Positions 47,097-55,775 of a DNA stretch of 64,000 nt are shown one piece after another. Position numbers and translations under genes: made by a program. The notes under the pieces are model-generated. The model saw only the letters and a list, made by a program, of their open reading frames with translations. It was not told the DNA's origin and did no database searches. Source of the stretch: Sneathiella chinensis (lineage in GTDB: Bacteria > Pseudomonadota > Alphaproteobacteria > Sneathiellales > Sneathiellaceae); assembly GCF_012720115.1 (NCBI RefSeq), contig NZ_VNWN01000002.1:1116001-1180000 (forward strand), in the 5' to 3' direction. Numbering within the stretch: the stretch's first letter is position 1; every line of letters begins with the position of its first letter.

Positions 47097-48014
47097 TTAA
47101 GCCTCCCCTCTACCGGTTAAGTTGTGTTGAAGTGGTCCAGGTGAATGACTTAGAACTTTTATAACCTCATAGTGCTCGTTAACCCATGCTCCACTCATCT
47201 CATCCTTGTATTGGTATATACGAAGTATGGCTTTCAGAGAGTCGCCAGTGCCTATTACATATTCATGACTAACAAGTTTGTCGTAAAAGTCTTCGTCGAG
47301 AATGGGAGCTGAAATTTTGATTCCATCACGCCAGACGAATTGCCACTTCCTCATACCCCTTTCGAATATCGCCCTAATGATTAATAAATCGGCTTGTTCC
47401 TCTCTCTGCCTACGGCGTTCTTCTTCAGCTACAATGGTTTCTCGAACTTCCGATAGTCGTGGAAAATCTGAGCGTGGAAATTGAACAAGGGGTTCAGCAT
47501 CTTGTATATTTTCTGTTATTCCAAAATCATTAATTTCTTTGTCAGCTTTTAGAACTTTAAAGGCTTTGGAAACTCGTTTTTCAATTTCAGCATTTTTTTG
47601 GATTTTTTTTCTTTGTTCTTCTGCCGTTTTAGGAAGAACTATTCTTCGATTGCCTGCTTCAACGATGTAAGAGGTGTCGTTGACAATAATATTTATCTCT
47701 ACTTCTTCAGCAAAAATCTTTTCATAGATAAACGTAGCTAAAAGACTGACAGTCAATGCTTTGGGAACTCCATCTAATAGAGGAGCAACATTCTTTGTAA
47801 TTGTTTTGATTTTTGTTCGGAATGAGCCTTCGCCTAGAGCATCAATATAGACTTCAATTTCGAACTCTGGATTAACAACGCGGTTGATTTCTTTTAGTGC
47901 ACTGGAAAGTTCTAGTAATGAATTTGCAAATGTTTCTGCATTTATCCGGTGGAATTCCCCGCCAAAATGAAACACAAATTCATCATTGAATCTTGTTAAG
48001 TCAGTAATCTGCAT
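47097..48014 (-). CDS. Unknown protein in the restriction operon (305 aa)
   Basis: Not recognised. The N-terminal about 80 residues have an alternating pattern (FHFGGEFHRINAETFANSLL, then INRVVNPEFEIEVYIDAL) ending in GEGSFRTKIKT. A hydrophobic stretch ALTVSLLATFIYEKIF follows near 86-101, perhaps one membrane segment or a buried helix. Two charged coiled stretches are at about 130-150 and 195-205 (AEEERRRQREEQAD). The C-terminal domain is beta-rich. Its ATG shares one base with the res stop (TAATG), so it is translationally coupled to the nuclease. Confidence 0.75.
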   Translation of the reverse strand: MQITDLTRFNDEFVFHFGGEFHRINAETFANSLLELSSALKEINRVVNPEFEIEVYIDALGEGSFRTKIKTITKNVAPLLDGVPKALTVSLLATFIYEKIFAEEVEINIIVNDTSYIVEAGNRRIVLPKTAEEQRKKIQKNAEIEKRVSKAFKVLKADKEINDFGITENIQDAEPLVQFPRSDFPRLSEVRETIVAEEERRRQREEQADLLIIRAIFERGMRKWQFVWRDGIKISAPILDEDFYDKLVSHEYVIGTGDSLKAILRIYQYKDEMSGAWVNEHYEVIKVLSHSPGPLQHNLTGRGEA

Positions 48015-51000
48015 TAAACAATCTCGGTAGTTCTGGAAGTTTTGAGTGCCTGTTCAATTAGTTTCCGAAACTCACTGTCAATTTCATAAACACTATCGAA
48101 CTGAGAGAATGTCCATCTGCCATAAGCTCCTAGAGCATTTACGCCAGTCACCCATTTTTCTGTCATGGTTTCTTTTTTGAGCTTCACTTGCTCGTTTTTG
48201 AAACCTTTGATTTCTACGATAACGTTGAGTAGATCATCAAATCCGCGTCCGTCATCCACTTGAACAATAAAGTCAGGGATGTAGTCTCGTGCTATGTTTC
48301 CATCTTTATAGGGAACTGTGAAACCCAGTCCCTGATTTTTGACATAGGAGATCACCTTGTCATGATTTTCGGCGGCTCGGGCGAATTCAGCTTCCCAGTC
48401 ACTGTCGCAAACCACGTAATTGATGTGACAGCGGCGCGGATCGGTCTCTAGAACATCTTTTGTTGTGATAAAACTTACATGGCGAGTTGATCCAACAGGG
48501 TTGTATCGGTCAATCACGGCTTTCACTTTACCCTCTGTGTCCGTCGCTCGCACAATCGCTGTGAAGACCCGTTCTGCCGCCTGTGCCGCAATAACAGGGT
48601 AACAGGTCAGCATCCAGGGCGCGGTGCTTCCTGGGCATCTCAGATACCCTTCATCAATCCATTTTCGGCAGATACTTTTGATTTGACCAAATAAGTGGAT
48701 TTTGGGCTCTCCATCAGCATCGACGAAGTGCCTATTCATAACCTCTTTTGCGAGGTTCATGGCAATTGTACTGGGGCGGAGCTTTTGCACTTGCTCCAGA
48801 GTTAATGTGTGCCCTTCTCCAACAATACCTGACATGTCCGTCTGGCTGGCGCCCACAAGGTCATGCTCAATGACGTAGGAGCTGTCTTCTGTAAATGTTG
48901 CTCGCAGTCGTTCCTCAGGTAAATCTACCCTATAGCCGATGACGCGGGGGAATCGGATCTCCAGGGTTTCCCTCTCTTTTACAGCTTTCACATGCGTGGT
49001 TTTCTTCGGGGCTTTAGGTGGGGCAACAACAGGCTTAGCCGTGAAATTGAATGGGATGCCAAGAATGTCGGCATACTCGCTGTCAAACAGCCCTTCATCA
49101 TTCAGGTCGTAACTCAATCTACGAAGACCGCGACCAACGACTTGCTCACAAAGCAATTGTGTGCCGAATGCACGCACTCCTAAAATATGAGTTACAGTAT
49201 TTGTATCCCAGCCTTCGGTCAGCATGGACACTGAGACAACGCAGCGGATCTGTTCTCCTAATCGACCTTTTTTCCCGACAGTATTCATGACCTCTCTTAG
49301 AAGTTCTGAGTCTGAGATTTCGCTATGTTCACCCCTCTGTTTCCGCTCTCGCTTAAATTTTTCTATTTCTGGCTTAGCCATCTCCTTGAAGTTTTTGTCG
49401 AGCTCACCGCTTTCGATTTGCTTGCTATCGATGAGAAGTGTTTTTGGCTTTGCGAGTGGTTCAAGATACTGGTCAAAATTGCTGAATAGAGGCAGGTGTC
49501 CAGGACTTTTCGTAACTGGATCTCCATCTTCGTTAGGGCGCTGCCAACCAGATATCCACTCATACACCATCTTTGATGTGGTTGTGTTGTTGCAGACAAC
49601 GATAAAGACGGGGGGAACGTCAATTCCCTCTCGATCCCATTGATCTGAGACCTTTTCGTAATGTCCATATAGTGATTGAAGGGCCGTTTGAAGTTTGTCG
49701 GGGATTGCTGTTGGATCAGCAGTGATGCCGCCTTTTTTGGGCATTTCTTTTCCAATGTGATCCCAGAGATTTCTGAAGATAGGCATCTCCGCACTTGGGA
49801 TATTGTCGTCCACGGGAATACGAGGCAGCTTAACGATTCCACACTCAATTGCATCCATTAATGAGAAGTCACTCACTGTCCATGGGAACAATGTCCCTTC
49901 AGCCCAACCAGAGCCCGCTAAGAAGAAAGGTGTGGCAGAGAGATCGTATACGGCCTTGACGCCTAGCTTCCTTTTGAACGCTTCAATGCCGTTAATCCAC
50001 AAACGTGCGGCCTTGCTATTTTCATCCGCTTCTTTTTTTGCATCTCCAGTTAGTTTTTCTTCATCGCTCTCAGGTTTTTCGCGATAGCAGTGGTGGGCTT
50101 CATCGTTGATGACAACAATGTTTTTGATACCCATGAGTTCCTTCGCCACCCTTCGAACCATCTGGCCTTCAGTTTCCTGACTTTTGATAGGTGAATGGCG
50201 CCCTTGAAGCAGTGATCTTGTCGTTTTGTTAGCATCCAGCAGTTCACGAAGCTGGAATGCGTGGTAATTGGTAATGACGATCTTTGCTTTTTGCAAATCA
50301 GGCATCATATCTTCCGGGACCAGTTCTCGACTTTGGTAGTAGCTGTCGGGATCACTTGGTTGCAGAACGCGTAGTCGATCCTTAATGGTGATGCCCGGAG
50401 CCACAATTAAAAAGCCTCGAGTAAATAGCTTACTGGTCGGCGATCTCACGGCATTAATGGTTTGCCAAGCCATAAGCATAGCCATGACGGTGGTCTTGCC
50501 TGCCCCTGTCGCCATTTTCATAGCTAGCCGCATCAAATCAGGATTTGCTCCATCATTGGCATTTTTTAGATGCGTCCAGAAGCGTTCATAAGCTTTCTTC
50601 TTTCGGGCAACTTCAGTGAGCCAAATTATGGTTTCTACGGCTTCGACTTGACAAAAGAAGGGGCGGATGTTTTCAAACTGATGGCTGCGCCAGTGTTGAA
50701 GGAGGCGAGCTGTTGCTGGAGTTACTTCCCAATCAGCAGGATTGGATATTGCGCGCCATGCTTGCAGCTGGGTGCGAATATCATTGATAATAGGCGTGGG
50801 GTTATAGACTTGTTCATCTGATGAAATCTCATCATTAGCGTGTAAATTCAAATTCGGTTGATCAGTATCCTTGTTCTTTGATCTACGTTTTTTAGGTTTG
50901 GGTACAGGTGAGAGTAGGGCTGAAGGGCGTCGCCCAATGATTGGGGCGAGATCGTTAGGTTGCCCTTCTTCATCCAGACTATGATGCAATTTTGGTTCAC

Positions 51001-51046
51001 TATAAGGTGAATTCAAAATTGGTTTTTCAAAAAATGTTGCCCCCAT
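48014..51046 (-). CDS. res: Type III-like restriction endonuclease Res
   Basis: 1010 aa from ATG 51046 (a GTG at 51052 is possible). Superfamily 2 helicase: Walker A ATGAGKTT near 180-187, DEAH box VINDEAHH near 312-320, motif VI CEQVVGRGLRR. The C-terminus holds a PD-(D/E)xK nuclease: IPDFIVQVDDG and VIVEIKGFK. The opening FFEKPILNSPYSEP recalls a subfamily of Res proteins found with long Mod proteins. First gene of the operon; a 7-bp inverted repeat with 10-base spacer sits about 30 bp upstream. Confidence 0.92.
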   Translation of the reverse strand: MGATFFEKPILNSPYSEPKLHHSLDEEGQPNDLAPIIGRRPSALLSPVPKPKKRRSKNKDTDQPNLNLHANDEISSDEQVYNPTPIINDIRTQLQAWRAISNPADWEVTPATARLLQHWRSHQFENIRPFFCQVEAVETIIWLTEVARKKKAYERFWTHLKNANDGANPDLMRLAMKMATGAGKTTVMAMLMAWQTINAVRSPTSKLFTRGFLIVAPGITIKDRLRVLQPSDPDSYYQSRELVPEDMMPDLQKAKIVITNYHAFQLRELLDANKTTRSLLQGRHSPIKSQETEGQMVRRVAKELMGIKNIVVINDEAHHCYREKPESDEEKLTGDAKKEADENSKAARLWINGIEAFKRKLGVKAVYDLSATPFFLAGSGWAEGTLFPWTVSDFSLMDAIECGIVKLPRIPVDDNIPSAEMPIFRNLWDHIGKEMPKKGGITADPTAIPDKLQTALQSLYGHYEKVSDQWDREGIDVPPVFIVVCNNTTTSKMVYEWISGWQRPNEDGDPVTKSPGHLPLFSNFDQYLEPLAKPKTLLIDSKQIESGELDKNFKEMAKPEIEKFKRERKQRGEHSEISDSELLREVMNTVGKKGRLGEQIRCVVSVSMLTEGWDTNTVTHILGVRAFGTQLLCEQVVGRGLRRLSYDLNDEGLFDSEYADILGIPFNFTAKPVVAPPKAPKKTTHVKAVKERETLEIRFPRVIGYRVDLPEERLRATFTEDSSYVIEHDLVGASQTDMSGIVGEGHTLTLEQVQKLRPSTIAMNLAKEVMNRHFVDADGEPKIHLFGQIKSICRKWIDEGYLRCPGSTAPWMLTCYPVIAAQAAERVFTAIVRATDTEGKVKAVIDRYNPVGSTRHVSFITTKDVLETDPRRCHINYVVCDSDWEAEFARAAENHDKVISYVKNQGLGFTVPYKDGNIARDYIPDFIVQVDDGRGFDDLLNVIVEIKGFKNEQVKLKKETMTEKWVTGVNALGAYGRWTFSQFDSVYEIDSEFRKLIEQALKTSRTTEIV

Positions 51047-51075
51047 AAGCACTAATCCAACTTATTCTTAATTAT

Positions 51076-51099
51076 TTACCCTCTGGAACTAAAGGGTAA
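51076..51099. promoter_or_regulatory. Inverted repeat upstream of the restriction operon (candidate operator)
   Basis: TTACCCT (51076-51082) and AGGGTAA (51093-51099) around 10 bases, 30 bp before the res ATG. Position and size suit a repressor site over the promoter. The small ribbon-helix-helix protein at 51298 or an element regulator could bind it. The rest of 51100-51297 holds no gene I can support. Confidence 0.5.
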
Positions 51100-51297
51100 T
51101 AGATTGTTGTGTGGTACGCAATCAACTATTGATGGATAAACTAAGACTTATGGCTATGCTTGTTGAGGAGTTAACTGATCATGAAGCGCCAATAAACAGG
51201 CACTCCCGGAAGTTACCAGCTTTTATTAATGGATTGAGTTCTATGAAGTAGATGGGTGCGTAGTCTGACTGTGTAGCTCCCCGCGCGCGCGTACGTG

Positions 51298-51477
51298 TCA
51301 TGATCCGCTTTTGGTGTCGGATCTCAGTTCCTCTATTTTCTGCTCTGCCACATACATCCGGATCGCGCGCCGTATATACTCTGATTGATCCAGCCCACGC
51401 TTGACTCTCATCTCCGTCATACGGTCCAAGTCAAACTGACTAATGTTGAAGAGAATTTTCTTTGCAAATAAGCTCAT
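51298..51477 (-). CDS. Small ribbon-helix-helix (CopG-like) DNA-binding protein
   Basis: 59 aa, read directly from the minus strand. Beta-strand KKILFNISQFDLDRM, then a helix and RGLDQSEYIRRAIRMYVAEQ match the ribbon-helix-helix fold. AAGGA seven bases before the ATG supports the start; the stop TGA is at 51298-51300. It lies between the primase gene and the defence operon and so could regulate either. Confidence 0.8.
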   Translation of the reverse strand: MSLFAKKILFNISQFDLDRMTEMRVKRGLDQSEYIRRAIRMYVAEQKIEELRSDTKSGS

Positions 51478-51714
51478 TGTTTATCCTTCAAATTTTTTCG
51501 ACAGAGTTTTCAAGATCTTGTAGAGCGGGATAAACTTCACCTTCCAACTGGAAATTCACGGTCTCCAATTTTATATTATAATCTTCTGATCTTATAAAAG
51601 CCAGATTAATTCGCAATAATTCACATACGGTTTTGAAGTTTATTCCTTGTTGGGATATGTTTTTAAGTATTGATTTTATTTAATTATTTTAATTTTCGAT
51701 CTTTTCCCTTCATA

Positions 51715-51804
51715 AAAGTTCATACTTCACAGGGGTAGGTATATCGTGGGCTAGAAATGCTTTCCGTGCCTTCTATTCCATACCCTCCGTGAAGTATGAA
51801 CTTT
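51715..51804. repeat. 16-bp perfect inverted repeat beside the primase gene (candidate replication origin)
   Basis: AAAGTTCATACTTCAC (51715-51730) and its exact complement (51789-51804) around 58 bases. Inner bases GGGTA and TACCC extend the symmetry imperfectly. It starts 27 bp after the end of the primase gene. The surrounding 51478-51714 is very AT-rich with no gene. Could be the island's origin or primase-binding region, or a large terminator. Confidence 0.55.
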
Positions 51805-51830
51805 ATCGAAATTGATCCCGGTGCCTGTTC

Positions 51831-54194
51831 TTAAGTTACAACAAATACCTGCGTTGGTTTTTTTGATTTCGCCATGGAAACCTGCTGGGATAAAATTGAT
51901 CCAATTTCAATCAATTCTTCCAATATCTCATCTCGATCGCGCTTGTTCATCCGTTGGAATTTGCGAGTTATCTCGGCGCGGGTACGGCCGGCTTTGCCTG
52001 CTTGGGATATGAATTGAAGAATTTCCTTTGAGTTCTTTTCCCTTTGGCTGTCAGAAAGATTGGCTTCGAGCTTGAGGGACATGTTTTCAATGCACCACCA
52101 AACGATATCGCGAGCCCATTCAACATGATGAACCAAAATAACTGGATTTTTAGGGTCGTCGCAAATCGCACGTATCATTGCTAACTTGACGGTGTTTTCA
52201 AAAGCTCGCACCCAGAGATCTGGAAAACGTTCTTTTCCATCCAGTCTTTTTTCTTCCTGTCCGTGCACAATATCTTCCAAAGAGGTGATGGCAGATGCTT
52301 CCAGGCGCACTTTACGCAGGATTGGTTTTATTTCAGCTAGCTGACTTCCTTTAGGTACTTGCGGCTCAGGGGTGCTGAGATAAGCTTGTCTAATCCTATT
52401 GACCAAATTTTCAGGTGGATTCCTATCGATTGTATTTCTCAATGAATTGCCAAGTATGGAAGCTCTTTCATTGCCTTCAAAAACCAACATTCTATTGAGA
52501 AATCCAGATAAAACATCTCCCCCTCTCAATACATCAAACAAAGTACTGGGTGTCGTAGTACCGTATACATTTATTGAGGGGTTGTAGATGTCTTGCCTCT
52601 TTGGTCGATCCTTTTCATTGATGCCATGGATTGAATATTCAGTGCCGTTGTGAACTGATCCTGAGTCTGAATAAAATTCCATGAGATTCTTTACAAAGGT
52701 AGATTGGTAGCTGGATGCATTCCTTCCTGTTGTAGCTGCAAGATATTTTCCAAATTCATCCAGGAAGGCTATCAAAACAGGGTTTCTCCATAGCGCCGAT
52801 TTCAAGGCTGCGCCGGAAGTAAATTCACCGCCTGCGATCAAGTGCCCAAGTTCTGCCTCACTTAGTATGCTTTTGATGCATTTACGCGCATGATCTTTAC
52901 CTCCTCCTGAGGCAGCGACTCCAATAACAAACAGGTTTGTATGTGTGTTTGTATTTGGGAAGTTATATCGACGCCCAAATAACCCCGCAAACATCACAAG
53001 AGTTGCACCCAGTGTTAGTACCGGTTGAGGAACCAAAGCTGTTCGGTTGATCCAGTTACATACTTCTCCCATCAGCCCATCTACTTTCAGACAATGTTCT
53101 GGAAAAGGTTTGCTCCAACGATTATTAACACCTGTTTCCTCTGAGGCTTGCTCAAGTGGAAGTACCGAAAGTTGCTTCTGCACCTCTAACAATCCTTCCC
53201 GGACATGCAGGTCATTAAAGTCTGTTGGTTTCCCATTCTCATAGTTTTGAAATATAGGGAAAATGACCTGCGCTCCGGTAATTTTCTGCGCTTTCATTCT
53301 GCCAGGATTCCCGTCTGTCCAGCAATCATCGTCACCAGCAATATGTATCACCTGCCCAGGATGCTTTTTCTGAACATTCTCATGCACGGGCTTCAGGTTG
53401 TTGGCATTAAATGCAGCATAGACCTCACCACCAGTAGCTTCTGCTATTGAGGCACCAGTAGCGTATCCCTCACAGATATAAATCCCCTTTTCTGTGTCTC
53501 CGCATATTTGGAAGCAGCCTCCCTTAGTTCGTCCACCTTTCAGGAATCTTTTTGAGCCATCCTGATCAATATACTGCACTGAGATGATTTCCCCATCTTC
53601 AGAACAGATGACTGGAACAACAAGGCTGTCTTCAACTTGCACGATACCGAAGGGTTTGATTTGTTTCCGGACTAGATATGGGTGATCCACATCGGCTGGA
53701 CGCCCAGATGCAATGATCCCTTCAGCTTCAACTGCCACCAACTCGTTGCTGGCAAGTCTCTCCTTCTCTTGTGCTTCCCGAGCTTCAGAAATTTTCGCTT
53801 CAATATGATCGATCTGCGCTGAGGTCATTTCTGTTCTGGATTTACTTGTCCATATCACCTTCTCGGGATTTCCTCTCCAAGATCCGAATACACCCAGAGC
53901 GAATGTTTGAGTTGGGTCGTCGCTATCAGGATATTCAAAATAGATATACCAGCCAGACTTCTGACACTTCTTATCTCCTGGAGCCTGTAATCTTTGAATT
54001 TTATCTCTGACAATCACGCTTGGAGTTTCTGTGAAGCCATAGGAGTGCATTTCCTCAATGAAGCGAAATTCGATTGGCGGCTGATAAGTTTTTGCGGCAG
54101 TCTTCTTTCCAGCACGTTTATCAATATATGCATACAGATGTGCATGGAAAGGTTCCTTAAACATTTTCGAAGGATTGTTTTGATCAGATTTCAT
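51831..54194 (-). CDS. TOPRIM primase fused to DUF3987-like ATPase (island replication protein)
   Basis: 787 aa. About residues 200-330 form a TOPRIM primase domain: YICEGYATGASIAEATGG supplies the Glu, and HIAGDDDCW the acidic cluster. About 400-700 form a DUF3987-type helicase-like ATPase with a Walker A variant (VAASGGGKDHA) and Walker B VLIAFLDEFGKYL. This recalls the alpha primase-helicase of satellite P4, suggesting the excised island replicates on its own. Its ATG overlaps the preceding gene by 4 bp. An inverted repeat lies just after its stop. Confidence 0.85.
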   Translation of the reverse strand: MKSDQNNPSKMFKEPFHAHLYAYIDKRAGKKTAAKTYQPPIEFRFIEEMHSYGFTETPSVIVRDKIQRLQAPGDKKCQKSGWYIYFEYPDSDDPTQTFALGVFGSWRGNPEKVIWTSKSRTEMTSAQIDHIEAKISEAREAQEKERLASNELVAVEAEGIIASGRPADVDHPYLVRKQIKPFGIVQVEDSLVVPVICSEDGEIISVQYIDQDGSKRFLKGGRTKGGCFQICGDTEKGIYICEGYATGASIAEATGGEVYAAFNANNLKPVHENVQKKHPGQVIHIAGDDDCWTDGNPGRMKAQKITGAQVIFPIFQNYENGKPTDFNDLHVREGLLEVQKQLSVLPLEQASEETGVNNRWSKPFPEHCLKVDGLMGEVCNWINRTALVPQPVLTLGATLVMFAGLFGRRYNFPNTNTHTNLFVIGVAASGGGKDHARKCIKSILSEAELGHLIAGGEFTSGAALKSALWRNPVLIAFLDEFGKYLAATTGRNASSYQSTFVKNLMEFYSDSGSVHNGTEYSIHGINEKDRPKRQDIYNPSINVYGTTTPSTLFDVLRGGDVLSGFLNRMLVFEGNERASILGNSLRNTIDRNPPENLVNRIRQAYLSTPEPQVPKGSQLAEIKPILRKVRLEASAITSLEDIVHGQEEKRLDGKERFPDLWVRAFENTVKLAMIRAICDDPKNPVILVHHVEWARDIVWWCIENMSLKLEANLSDSQREKNSKEILQFISQAGKAGRTRAEITRKFQRMNKRDRDEILEELIEIGSILSQQVSMAKSKKPTQVFVVT

Positions 54195-54631
54195 TTCAAT
54201 CCTCCTAAGCTAAAGCGGTAATTGATTGGGTGCCGGATTGAATTTGCCTTAAGCGTGAGACATCGCATTGAAACTATGATACAGTCATTGGCGAATTCCT
54301 TCGTAGAGGGAAACGTAAATTGATCGGGACAGCCTTCTGTTGCAGCAGAGGGCTGTTCTACTTTCTGGCGGGTATTTTGCTGATGAAACTCTGAGAGCCA
54401 GTCTTTAAATCGTTCCGGCATCTCGTCCAACTGCACCTTGGCTTCAGATGTTGGCGTAAAAGCCTTGCGGCGCATGCACAGAAGCAAATTGGTTTTTGTG
54501 CTGCCAATGTATGACACCGGGTGCCAAACCCACTGTGCATGCCTTTTTCGCAGCCTGCAGATCATCCATTGAAGTTCGTCAGCCTTTAAAGCCCAGCCGT
54601 TGGCAAGTGGGATAAAAAAATCTTCAGTCAT
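54191..54631 (-). CDS. Unknown island protein (146 aa)
   Basis: Not recognised. Contains WALKADELQWMICRLRKR and HPVSYIGSTKTNLLLCMRRK, and no obvious catalytic motif. The ATG at 54631 with AAGGA before it is preferred to a TTG at 54643. Its stop overlaps the primase start (ATGA), so it is translationally coupled to replication and may assist it. Confidence 0.7.
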   Translation of the reverse strand: MTEDFFIPLANGWALKADELQWMICRLRKRHAQWVWHPVSYIGSTKTNLLLCMRRKAFTPTSEAKVQLDEMPERFKDWLSEFHQQNTRQKVEQPSAATEGCPDQFTFPSTKEFANDCIIVSMRCLTLKANSIRHPINYRFSLGGLK

Positions 54632-54738
54632 TTTTTCCTTCAAAAATTTTTGAGAGGGAGAGGTAATTCAAAGGGGGGACGGGGGCTAAATAGCAGGGGT
54701 CCCCCCCCCATTGCGATTTCGGCAATTTGTTTCGCCCC

Positions 54739-54948
54739 TCACTCAATTTTATTGAGTGTTGATGTGGAAATCTGTGCTGGGGGATTGTTGAGCAATTCCA
54801 TGAGGGGCTCTTTGGGAATAAGGATTCTGCGCCCGATCCGTATAGACGGGATCTTTCCTGATTTGACTGCATGATAGGCAGCACTTTTGCCAATGCCGAG
54901 TATATTACCGGCTTCCTGGACTGTTACAGTTATCCGTTCTGTAGACAT
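54739..54948 (-). CDS. Excisionase-type helix-turn-helix protein (AlpA/Xis-like)
   Basis: 69 aa, MerR-like winged helix: VTVQEAGNILGIGKSAAYHA and GKIPSIRIGRRILIPKEPL are the usual excisionase (HTH_17) pattern. In this position, divergent from the integrase unit and first in the replication unit, it may direct excision or act as a P4 AlpA-like regulator. AAAGG lies before the ATG. The 128-bp gap to the zinc-finger gene should hold both promoters. Confidence 0.85.
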   Translation of the reverse strand: MSTERITVTVQEAGNILGIGKSAAYHAVKSGKIPSIRIGRRILIPKEPLMELLNNPPAQISTSTLNKIE

Positions 54949-55076
54949 ATTGTACCTTTCCTTTGAAACTATAATGTGGACACATGAATATTAAACGGTA
55001 TAAATGAAACCATAACAACCCAACTTAACAATTATTACGGTTACATTTGGGTAACGGCGATTTAGGAGGGTGAGAT

Positions 55077-55775
55077 TTGATTGAGTTTAGATGGCGACTT
55101 GACCAAGGGGGGTATCAGGTCGTGGTCCGGAAAGGTGAGCTTGGCCTTTTTTCAGGACAGGAGCCTTATAGCGGCGAAGTTCGCTGGTTGATGCAAGTTG
55201 GAGGACCTGAAAAGGAGTATCAACCGTTGGGCAATGGAATTGCAGTTCACCGGAAGCTGGCAGAGCTGAATGAAAATGATAGTGGAGAGAATGACGTACT
55301 AAGCTTTTGTAATGAATTTGGTTTGTTGAGTCATGACTGGCCAGACAGTAAACATCCGGGTGAAATGTTTCCATTTGGATTAAAGATTGATCCAAAGTTG
55401 GGTGTTCAACCCAACCGGCAAGCAATGAGACTAGACAAGTTCTGGTATTTGCAAGAGCCAGTTAGGGTTGCTGTCAAATGTTTGGATGAGGGAGATAAAT
55501 TTGGTGCGGCAAGTGTCTTTAACCATCAAGCAGTAACGCAGCAAGCTTGGTTGCAGTATCATAGACTAAGTGGAAAGTTTGAAAAACAATTTATCCCTGT
55601 AGATTTGATTTCTGCAGTATGGATGCAGGTGGAACAGGAAATCTCCGGTCAGCGGAACTGGAAGCGTTGTCAAAATTGCCAAACATGGTTTCTCCCCCAA
55701 ACCAAACGCGCTGTTTATTGCAGAAAAGCCTGCAAGGTTGCATGGCATAGAAAGCAAAAGAAGGGAGAAGTGTAA
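55077..55775 (+). CDS. Zinc-finger protein (CGNR-like) coupled to the integrase
   Basis: 232 aa. The last 35 residues form a zinc ribbon: RCQNCQTWFLPQTKRAVYC then RKACKVAW, four cysteines in the CGNR-type pattern. The rest is not recognised. Start is TTG at 55077, supported by AGGAGG at 55064-55069 with seven-base spacing. The stop overlaps the integrase start (TAATG). A small inverted repeat GTTAC/GTAAC (55040-55055) lies just upstream. Could be a regulator of integration. Confidence 0.75.
   Translation: MIEFRWRLDQGGYQVVVRKGELGLFSGQEPYSGEVRWLMQVGGPEKEYQPLGNGIAVHRKLAELNENDSGENDVLSFCNEFGLLSHDWPDSKHPGEMFPFGLKIDPKLGVQPNRQAMRLDKFWYLQEPVRVAVKCLDEGDKFGAASVFNHQAVTQQAWLQYHRLSGKFEKQFIPVDLISAVWMQVEQEISGQRNWKRCQNCQTWFLPQTKRAVYCRKACKVAWHRKQKKGEV

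Noticed and set aside
37128-51046. BREX or DISARM system
   Set aside because: No PglZ, BrxC, DrmB or phospholipase-type gene is present; the methylase and helicase are type III-like.
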